This document shows positions 23,318 to 30,281 of a stretch of DNA of 38,680 bases, piece by piece. Below the pieces are notes generated by a model. The model was not told the origin of the DNA. It did not search any database and was given only the letters and a program-made list of their open reading frames with translations. The position numbers and the translations under genes are program-made. Position 1 is the stretch's first letter; the number at the start of each line of letters is the position of its first letter. The stretch comes from Bacteroidota bacterium (GTDB lineage: Bacteria > Bacteroidota > Bacteroidia > Palsa-948): NCBI GenBank assembly GCA_016213405.1, contig JACRAM010000051.1, positions 1-38,680 on the forward strand. Reading direction: 5' to 3'.

Positions 23318-24832
23318 TCAGTTCATTTCAGCCATTGTCTTGTTTTCAATTTTTGCGTTGCACCATCGCACATAATCAAAAATGCGGATAGCAGTTGCTT
23401 CGTTTTTATCTTTCACAAGCCGAAGCATTTTCTTTTTCAACTCAGAAAATTTTTCTTTTCCGTACTTATCGCTGTGGAATTCCTCCTTACGGATATACGC
23501 TGAAATGAAACTAAGAATAGCTTCTTCAATTTTGTATTTCTGGTTTTTCTTTCTCAAAAATTTTCTTGTGGCAGGAATTAAATTTTCTATCTGCTCAAAT
23601 TCCTTTAGCTCCAGAAGAACAAGCAACTGCATGAGTCGTGCAAAACGGAAGCGGGCAGGGTTTTCTTTGGGGGCGTCTTCGTCCTGCAAAAGTTTGTTCA
23701 GCCATAAAAGAGCTTGTTTAAAATCTCCACGCCAAAACCAAAATACAGTTTGTTGATAATAAATATCCGTTCTCAGAGAAGTGTTTATAGAAGAAACATG
23801 TAACTCCACTTGTTTTTTTAATTCGTTGATGAGGGGCAGGGCATTGTTGGATTTGCCTGTGTCCATTAAAATAAATCCTTCCAGCAGCAAAACGTTAAAA
23901 TAAAGTTCCTGAATATTTTTTTTGTTTTTAGTATCGGAAAGCGATGCAAAAACATCGCGGATAATTTTCAGGTTGCCAAGCGCTTCATGATACTTTTTCA
24001 GGTAATAATAACTGATTCCTTGCGTGTAAAGTGAGAGCAGGTACTGGCGCAATTCATCGCTGAGCAGGAAATTTTTTTTCTTAGAAATAAGCGCAGCTTT
24101 TTTGTGATAAACATTGCTTTGAATATTATTTCCGATAGTGGAGAAATAGGTTCCGGCTCCATTATATAATTCCCATTGCGCCTTGCCGGAAAGATTTTTT
24201 TTAGATAGTTTTTTTATTTCTTCCGGAAATCTTTTTTGTTCTTCAGCCTCTTTTGATTTGCGAATGATGATTTCCTTGTTGTGCAAAGCGCTCACATCCA
24301 GACGGAATCGTAAACAATCCTGAAAATTCCTGTAAAGTTCCCGTTGCTGAGCAGATTCTTCAAAAGCGTTTGTTATTTTTTTTTGCCCGCGCACCAATTG
24401 ATGAGAAGCGGATAAAAGCTTGACCTCCCATTCCAGCAGTTGCATCGTTGCAAGATGTTGTTCGTGATGCAGGGCAAGTTTTTTTGCATGATGCAATAGT
24501 TTCAGCGCTGCTTTAAGCAACCCTTTTTTGTAAAGAACTTCCACTTCTGTAATGAGGGTATGCAATTGAATGGTAACCGATGAAGCCGTATGAAATGTCC
24601 GCAGCGATTTCATGACAGACTTCTGCAGATGTCGTTTAAGCAGAAACAGGTGCTGAGTCCGAAACAAATTTCGGATAGCAGGTTCATTAAATTTTTTTTG
24701 ACGATTGAGGGTTTCAAAAAGTTTCAAGTAAGAATTTTTTTCACCTATCGTATGTAAAGATGCAAAGCCGCGGAAATAACGTTTTTCAGCCTTTGTCAGA
24801 GAGTGAACAAGATGATAGATATCTGAAAGCAT
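23318..24832 (-). CDS. Alpha-helical repeat protein of unknown function
   Basis: A 504-residue protein without a signal peptide. It begins MLSDIYHLVHSLTKAEKRYFRGF, a start I associate with a Bacteroidota family of uncharacterised proteins that contain TPR-like helices. The body is almost entirely amphipathic helix pairs, Leu/Lys/Glu-rich, with TPR-like stretches such as GISYYYLKKYHEALGNLKII. No catalytic motif is visible. It is rich in lysine and probably cytoplasmic. It lies upstream of, and on the same strand as, the Kelch T9SS gene (118 bp gap) and is divergent from the adhesin cluster. A protein-interaction or regulatory role is possible but not shown. Confidence 0.75.
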   Translation of the reverse strand: MLSDIYHLVHSLTKAEKRYFRGFASLHTIGEKNSYLKLFETLNRQKKFNEPAIRNLFRTQHLFLLKRHLQKSVMKSLRTFHTASSVTIQLHTLITEVEVLYKKGLLKAALKLLHHAKKLALHHEQHLATMQLLEWEVKLLSASHQLVRGQKKITNAFEESAQQRELYRNFQDCLRFRLDVSALHNKEIIIRKSKEAEEQKRFPEEIKKLSKKNLSGKAQWELYNGAGTYFSTIGNNIQSNVYHKKAALISKKKNFLLSDELRQYLLSLYTQGISYYYLKKYHEALGNLKIIRDVFASLSDTKNKKNIQELYFNVLLLEGFILMDTGKSNNALPLINELKKQVELHVSSINTSLRTDIYYQQTVFWFWRGDFKQALLWLNKLLQDEDAPKENPARFRFARLMQLLVLLELKEFEQIENLIPATRKFLRKKNQKYKIEEAILSFISAYIRKEEFHSDKYGKEKFSELKKKMLRLVKDKNEATAIRIFDYVRWCNAKIENKTMAEMN

Positions 24833-24858
24833 TATTTTAGACCTAATAAAATACTAAG

Positions 24859-24866
24859 CAAAAGTA
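24859..24866 (-). promoter_or_regulatory. Candidate promoter of the helical repeat protein gene, -7 box TACTTTTG
   Basis: Plus-strand CAAAAGTA is a perfect TAnnTTTG on the minus strand, 26 bases before the ATG. The rest of the divergent gap to 24993 is very AT-rich with ATATA runs; no clear plus-strand box was found for the adhesin cluster. Confidence 0.45.
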
Positions 24867-24993
24867 TATAAATATAGATATATAGATATAATGAAATTTA
24901 TATTTCAGACATAATAAAAACACTACGAATAGTATTTGAAAAATACAGATTGAAGAGTTAAATTTACTTCATAAATCAAATGAGAAAAAACCA

Positions 24994-25320
24994 GTGAAGT
25001 TTATTAATCATACAACTATCTTTCAAATGATTTTTTTTCTCTTTCTCCACGGCACTTATCCTGACGAACGCAAACAGTTTGGAGTTGTATCTCATGAAGT
25101 TCAAGATGTTCTTCCTGAAATTACTTCTACTGATTCAGATGGATTTATTTCGGTTGATTATTCAAAGCTAACTCCTCTGCTGATTAACGCAATCAAAGAG
25201 CAGCAAGCAATGATTGAAAGTTTAAAACTGGATAAAGCATCCTCAGTGGCAAGAATTTCGAAGTTGGAAACGGATGTCCAGACACTAATTCAAACATCAA
25301 AAGAAGAAGCAAAGAAGTAA
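24994..25320 (+). pseudogene. C-terminal fragment of a tail-fibre/peptidase S74 chaperone-domain protein
   Basis: The 108-codon frame (GTG start) has about 20 unrelated hydrophobic residues and then a clear end of an S74 intramolecular chaperone domain: DERKQFGVVSHEVQDVLPEI, then ISVDYSKLTPLLINAIKEQQ and a coiled-coil tail (residues about 66-105). A full protein would have a long fibre or collar region and the upstream part of the S74 domain that carries the self-cleaving serine; all of that is missing. It is therefore read as a 5'-truncated remnant. It ends 4 bp before the next gene and may have been the first gene of that operon. A functional short coiled-coil protein cannot be excluded. 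Confidence 0.7.
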
Positions 25321-25324
25321 GCAG

Positions 25325-26605
25325 ATGAAATCCAAAAAAGAAGCTTACGGTTTACTGTCTACTGTTTACGGTTTTTTAAACTATAAACTTGTTGTGTTGT
25401 TATTTGTATTAACTGTAAACTGTAAACTAGAGACTGTAAATTGTTTTGCCCAGGAACTTGTTCAGGACCGGGATTTTCAGCAGGGATTTTATGTGAGAGA
25501 CAGGTTCTCCGGATTATTTGCAGGACCAATAACTTGCGACAGCACACTTGCCTCTCCTGTGTGGAATACTGCTGAATGGGGAAGCCAAACCACTTTTCTT
25601 GCTATGACACCTTCCACTTTGCCTGATAGCATGTGCCAGTGGGCAGATAACAACAAAGATTTTCGTTTCGGTACATTGGGCGCAGAAGAATATGAGTTGT
25701 ACTTTGGCGTAAACTCTCAAAGTGAATTCAACAACATTTACCGCGCAAACGGAGAGCCATGGCCACATCTTTTGATTGAGCAGCGATTCAGCCCTCCCTA
25801 TGATTTTCCGGGTCAGGGTCCGGGCTGCCCGTCTATTTCAACTCTTGATTCTTTAATCTTTCAGATTGACTCGAAACTTTTATACAACCAGACCATCATG
25901 ACTACCGGATACGATCCTAGTTTGCATGCAGCAGAATTTTTGGTGTATTTTACTGTGCAAAACTTAAACGTGTCTTCGTCTGGTTACGGTAAGTATGTAT
26001 GGTTAGGAATGCAATTGTATGACGATAGATTTGCAATTCCCTACGCTGGTGTTTCTTATGATACCGCCACCGCTACTTTAATAAACCAAATACCCTATTA
26101 TGATTATTCAAGTGAAACCACTCACAACGGAACTTGGGTGCATGCTCAAGTCAATTTAATTCCTTACGTGATTGCCGCTCTTGATACCGCTTGGGCAAAT
26201 GGGTTTTTAAACGAGTCCACCGATCTTGCAGATTACAAAATAGGCGGAATGAATATGGGTTGGGAACTTCCGGGAATGAATATCTCTACTGTTGGAGTGA
26301 AAGGAATAAGTCTGGTTGCTTATCAGGCAGTAACAGGAGTAAACCAACTAGAAAATGAAAATGCTCATTCGGTGAACATTTACCCAAATCCTTCCAACGG
26401 AACATTTCAAATACAAGTGGCAGGAGGCAGCAGCAATGAATACAAAATAGAAATCTATAATGTTTTTGGAGAGAAAATACATTCCTCAGCGATGAATAAT
26501 GAACGATTAACAATTAATATGAGCGGAGCGAATAGCGAAATTTATTTTCTGAATATAAAAGCTGGCGACATGCCCATCACTCGAAAACTAATTATTCAAA
26601 AATAA
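25325..26605 (+). CDS. Secreted protein with T9SS type A sorting domain
   Basis: A 426-residue protein starting MKSKKEAYGLLSTVYGFL; the hydrophobic stretch LVVLLFVLTVN followed by FAQ serves as the signal peptide. Both flanks of that segment are coded by 7-bp-period repeats (25343-25377 and 25411-25445), which makes the leader unusually long (about 43 residues). The middle (about 44-340) is a beta-rich domain of no recognised family. The type A sorting domain runs from about 345 (VNIYPNPSNGTFQIQV to LIIQK), with another heptamer array coding NNERLTIN. The next gene starts 1 bp after the stop, so this is the front of the adhesin operon. Confidence 0.82.
   Translation: MKSKKEAYGLLSTVYGFLNYKLVVLLFVLTVNCKLETVNCFAQELVQDRDFQQGFYVRDRFSGLFAGPITCDSTLASPVWNTAEWGSQTTFLAMTPSTLPDSMCQWADNNKDFRFGTLGAEEYELYFGVNSQSEFNNIYRANGEPWPHLLIEQRFSPPYDFPGQGPGCPSISTLDSLIFQIDSKLLYNQTIMTTGYDPSLHAAEFLVYFTVQNLNVSSSGYGKYVWLGMQLYDDRFAIPYAGVSYDTATATLINQIPYYDYSSETTHNGTWVHAQVNLIPYVIAALDTAWANGFLNESTDLADYKIGGMNMGWELPGMNISTVGVKGISLVAYQAVTGVNQLENENAHSVNIYPNPSNGTFQIQVAGGSSNEYKIEIYNVFGEKIHSSAMNNERLTINMSGANSEIYFLNIKAGDMPITRKLIIQK
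25343..25377. repeat. Degenerate 7-bp-period repeat array (gtttact type), 5 units
   Basis: Heptamers gcttacg, gtttact, gtctact, gtttacg, gtttttt run without a break inside the signal-peptide coding region. The array at 25411-25445 carries roughly the complementary heptamer, so the two could pair across about 33 bases. Confidence 0.8.
25411..25445. repeat. Degenerate 7-bp-period repeat array (aactgta type), 5 units
   Basis: Heptamers aactgta, aactgta, aactaga, gactgta, aattgtt code the residues around TVNCKLETVNCF at the signal-peptide end. Two units are identical. Confidence 0.8.
26495..26522. repeat. Degenerate 7-bp-period repeat array (aacNatt), about 4 units
   Basis: Heptamers aataatg, aacgatt, aacaatt, aatatga lie inside the sorting domain of the secreted protein and code NNERLTIN. 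They share a 16-base identical stretch with the intergenic array at 1292-1319. Confidence 0.7.
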
Positions 26606-26606
26606 A

Positions 26607-29600
26607 ATGAAAACAAAAATAATTCTCCTTTCAGTAATTCTTTTTGTTATTGCTGATTGCTTTTTCCCGAACATTTCTTTTTCGCAAATCAAATGGCAGC
26701 AAAATCCTTTTGAGCAAAAGGTATTTGTCGAAAATAAGGGACAGTTTGATAGCTGGGTTAAAACACCTGCTCCTGTAAAGTATGCTGTAAATAATAGCGA
26801 TAAGATTTTCTTTACACAGCAAGGATTGACTTTTAAATTAGTAAAGACAGAAATAATCAGCGGAGAAGAACAAGAACTTGAAGAAATGGAAAGGAAAAAA
26901 GATAAGGAAGCAGCTGATGCTTATTATGTAAATATGCAATGGGAAGGATGCAATGAAAATCCTGTTTTAGAAGTAAGTGAAGAAACAGAAGGATATTACA
27001 CATTTGGAGAAAAAGGATTTGAAAACATAAAAGCAAAAGGATATAGAAAATTAGTATACAAAGAACTTTATAACGGAATAGATGCGGAATATATTGTATC
27101 TGAAAAAGGTGGAATAAAATATTCATTAATCATTCATCCTAGAGCAGATGTCAGCAAAATAAAAATGAAATACACCGGAGATGTTGAAAAAATGGAAATC
27201 TCCAAAGATGGAAACATCCTGATAAAAACTCATGTGGGTGAAATAACAGACCACGCCCCTCTGAGTTTTTACAAAGAAACTTCTGAAAAAATAAATTCAG
27301 CTTTTGAATTAAAAGGAAACACCGTTTCTTTTGCTTTAAATCGCAAATCGCAAATCGCAAATCTCAAATCTACTGTCATAGACCCCTGGACAACCACCCC
27401 TACAAGTTTGACCACAAACAATGCCGCCTTTGATATAGATTATGATTATTATGGAAATGTATATGTTTCAGGTGGAAATTACCCGTATAAACTTGCTAAA
27501 TATTCTTCGGGCGGAAGTTTGCTTTGGACTTTTACCGTTCCTGCAGGGTGGGGACCAATGTACACTCGGTTTTGCCTTTTGCGTCAGAGCGGAACTTCTT
27601 TTATTGGCGAAGCTTCTACTAATCCCGGTACGAGAGTAATGAAAATAAGTTCGGGTGGAACCCTTCAACTTACTTCAGCATCTTTTTCAGGCACAAACGA
27701 AATCTGGAAAATGGTTTATAACGGCTGCACTAAGCAGTTAATCGGATTTGGTGGCGGAATATTTGGACCTAAGAATATACAGCTGATTGCCGATACGAAT
27801 TTAACAAGCAGTACCGCTCAAAATTTCAATGGTTACGGAACACCCACTGATTGTTGTAATGATATTGCTTCAGTTGTAATGGATAATAATGGAGATTTTT
27901 TTGCTATGACAACATCCTATACTGGTCTTGTAAGCGTGGATGACAGAATACAAAAAAGTTTGAATTCTTCAGGGTATAATCCTCCTTGTGCATTTGATGT
28001 GATTTCATCTTATGATTATGAAGAGTGCCGCAATTTTGGTATTCCGGGTTTTGCAGGTTTATGTTCCAGTGGAACTGTGAGAGCAAATGCGTTGGATGTA
28101 AACACAAGTTACCTGTATAGTTACGATGGAAAAACTTTAATTGCATGGAACAAAACTACAGGAGTTGTGCTGGGTTCTGTAACAGTTAATTTTGGATATT
28201 CTGCCGGAAAAAACAGAACTCACGAAGGAATAGCTGTGGATGAATGTAATAATGTATATGTTGGCGGCACAAATCAAGTGCATGTTTATTCTTTTAACGG
28301 AACAACATTTACTGTCGGAACTCCCTTAACATCAAATATTCCAAATGAAGTTTATGATGTATGTTTGGGACAGATGAATAAATTGTATGTGTGTGGAGAT
28401 GGGTTTGTTACCGAACTTCAGATAACTTCCACCCTATGCAATCAGATGAACTTAACAACTGCTTCCACTAATTCATCCTGCAGCACTCCGACAGGTTCTG
28501 CAACCGTAACCGCAACGGGAGGAAATCCACCTTATACTTATTTGTGGAATCCCACAGGACAAACTACACAAACAGCAACAGGACTGCCGCCCGGAACATA
28601 CACAGTAACTGTATTTGATAATTCCTGTAAGCCAAAGATACAAATAGACACTGTGGTTATTTCCAGCATCGGAGGTTTTACAGTTGCAAGCACACAATCA
28701 AATATAAGCTGCAACGGTGGAAGCAACGGAAGCAGCACAGCAACTGTTACCGGAGGCACATCTCCTTTCACCTATAGTTGGTCTCCAAGTGGCGGCACAA
28801 ATGCAACTGCAACGGGTTTGAGTCAGGGAACTTATACTGCAACCGTTACCGATGCTGCGGGTTGTGTTCAGCAACTAACAGTAACCATTACTCAACCCAC
28901 ACTGCTCACTTCCAGTGTTACTGCCATATCCACTACATGCGGAAGCAATACCGGCAGCGCGACTGTAACAGCATCGGGCGGCACAGGCGGATATAGTTAT
29001 AACTGGAATCCTTCCGGACAAACAACAACAACTGCTACCGGATTATCAGCAGGAAATTATTCGATTACAGTATCTGATGCAAATGGGTGTACTACAATTA
29101 ATACTATTTCGGTTACATCTACCGGAAGTATTACAGCCACAGCGGGACCAAATAGCACAATTTGTTCCGGGCAAACAGCAACACTTACTTCATCAGGCGG
29201 AACAAATTATTCATGGAGTAACGGAAATACAAATTCAACTATCAATGTTTCACCTACAACAAATACAACTTACGCGGTTATTGTTTCAAATGGTTCGTGT
29301 GCTGACACTGCATATGCAACAGTGACCGTAAATTCATCACCGGTAATTTCTGTTTCGGGAAATACAGTGCTTTGTGTTGGAGATATTTCAACACTTACAG
29401 CAACAGGCGGAACAAATTATTCCTGGAGCAACGGAAGTACTTCCTCAATAATTAATGTTTCTCCAAGCACAACTACAACGTATACAATTTTTTCTTCGAA
29501 TAGCACATGCACGAGCGCAGTTTCTGTAATCGTTACCGTTTCTCCTCCACCAATCGCTTCAGCAAATAACGCAACCATCTGCGAAGGACAAAGCGCTTTG

Positions 29601-30269
29601 CTTACAGCAACAGGCGGAAGTAATTATTCATGGAGCACCGGAGCAACCACATCATCCATAACGGCTGCTGCTGCTACTGCCACTGCTACTTATACAGTAA
29701 TTGTTTCCGCAGGAAGTTGTACAGACACCACCACAGCAACAGTTGTTGTGAATCCCAATCCCACAGCAACCGCATGGAGCAATGTTACCATCACGCAGGG
29801 ACAAAGCGCAACTCTGTCTGCAAGCGGAGGAGGAACATATGTATGGAGCAATGGAGCAACCGGCTCAAACATTTCTGTTTTACCTTTGACGACAACATTA
29901 TATTGTGTAACAGTTTCAAATAGCGACTGCAATGATACCGCCTGTGTAATGGTATATGTTGAGCCGATAGATTGCGGCTATGCCGATGACCAGTTATTTA
30001 TACCTGATGCATTTTCACCCAATGGCGATACGAAGAATGATGTGCTGGGAATTTATTATCCGAACATAAGCTGCATAAAAGAATTCAATCTCATCATTTA
30101 TGACCGATGGGGAGAAAAAATATTTGAAGCGAACAAAATAGCAGATACATGGGATGGAACCTACAATGGAAAGTTGATGAATACAGCCGTGTTTGTGTAT
30201 TACATGAAAGTAAATTTTATAAACGGAAACGAAACTGTCAGGAAAGGAACTGTAAGTTTAATACGTTAA
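26607..30269 (+). CDS. Giant SprB-repeat adhesin with CHU_C (T9SS type B) domain, copy 1
   Basis: A 1220-residue predicted surface adhesin. The signal peptide (MKTKIILLSVILFVIADCFF then FSQ) is followed by an ENKGQ-type N-terminal domain at about 35-258 (KVFVENKGQFD to VIDPW), and a beta-propeller-like region to about 610. Three SprB-type repeats follow at about 612-840 (ATGGNPPYTYLWNPTGQT), then four Ig-like CHU_C-associated repeats at about 842-1115 (SWSNGNTNSTINVSP type), and a gliding-motility-associated C-terminal sorting domain from about 1118 (DAFSPNGDTKNDVLG to SLIR). A heptamer array replaces residues just before VIDPW. It starts 1 bp after the preceding gene; copy 2 begins 12 bp after its stop. 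Repeats are Thr/Ser/Gly-rich. Confidence 0.9.
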   Translation: MKTKIILLSVILFVIADCFFPNISFSQIKWQQNPFEQKVFVENKGQFDSWVKTPAPVKYAVNNSDKIFFTQQGLTFKLVKTEIISGEEQELEEMERKKDKEAADAYYVNMQWEGCNENPVLEVSEETEGYYTFGEKGFENIKAKGYRKLVYKELYNGIDAEYIVSEKGGIKYSLIIHPRADVSKIKMKYTGDVEKMEISKDGNILIKTHVGEITDHAPLSFYKETSEKINSAFELKGNTVSFALNRKSQIANLKSTVIDPWTTTPTSLTTNNAAFDIDYDYYGNVYVSGGNYPYKLAKYSSGGSLLWTFTVPAGWGPMYTRFCLLRQSGTSFIGEASTNPGTRVMKISSGGTLQLTSASFSGTNEIWKMVYNGCTKQLIGFGGGIFGPKNIQLIADTNLTSSTAQNFNGYGTPTDCCNDIASVVMDNNGDFFAMTTSYTGLVSVDDRIQKSLNSSGYNPPCAFDVISSYDYEECRNFGIPGFAGLCSSGTVRANALDVNTSYLYSYDGKTLIAWNKTTGVVLGSVTVNFGYSAGKNRTHEGIAVDECNNVYVGGTNQVHVYSFNGTTFTVGTPLTSNIPNEVYDVCLGQMNKLYVCGDGFVTELQITSTLCNQMNLTTASTNSSCSTPTGSATVTATGGNPPYTYLWNPTGQTTQTATGLPPGTYTVTVFDNSCKPKIQIDTVVISSIGGFTVASTQSNISCNGGSNGSSTATVTGGTSPFTYSWSPSGGTNATATGLSQGTYTATVTDAAGCVQQLTVTITQPTLLTSSVTAISTTCGSNTGSATVTASGGTGGYSYNWNPSGQTTTTATGLSAGNYSITVSDANGCTTINTISVTSTGSITATAGPNSTICSGQTATLTSSGGTNYSWSNGNTNSTINVSPTTNTTYAVIVSNGSCADTAYATVTVNSSPVISVSGNTVLCVGDISTLTATGGTNYSWSNGSTSSIINVSPSTTTTYTIFSSNSTCTSAVSVIVTVSPPPIASANNATICEGQSALLTATGGSNYSWSTGATTSSITAAAATATATYTVIVSAGSCTDTTTATVVVNPNPTATAWSNVTITQGQSATLSASGGGTYVWSNGATGSNISVLPLTTTLYCVTVSNSDCNDTACVMVYVEPIDCGYADDQLFIPDAFSPNGDTKNDVLGIYYPNISCIKEFNLIIYDRWGEKIFEANKIADTWDGTYNGKLMNTAVFVYYMKVNFINGNETVRKGTVSLIR
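27338..27372. repeat. 7-bp-period repeat array (aaatcgc), 5 units, inside adhesin copy 1
   Basis: Three identical aaatcgc units are followed by aaatctc and aaatcta. They code RKSQIANLKS directly before VIDPW. The two paralogues have YDKSK before IIDPW at this point, which marks the segment as foreign to the domain. Confidence 0.88.
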
Positions 30270-30281
30270 ACTGAATTATTA

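Noticed and set aside
28538-29932. Several alternate-frame and antisense open frames across the adhesin repeats
   Set aside because: They arise from the low-complexity Thr/Ser/Gly-rich repeat codons and recur at matching positions in the paralogues, without protein-like sequence.
29128-29960. CRISPR-like or simple tandem DNA repeats in the adhesin gene
   Set aside because: The similarity is at protein-module level (Ig-like repeats of about 70 residues) with diverged DNA; there are no short identical repeats with unique spacers.
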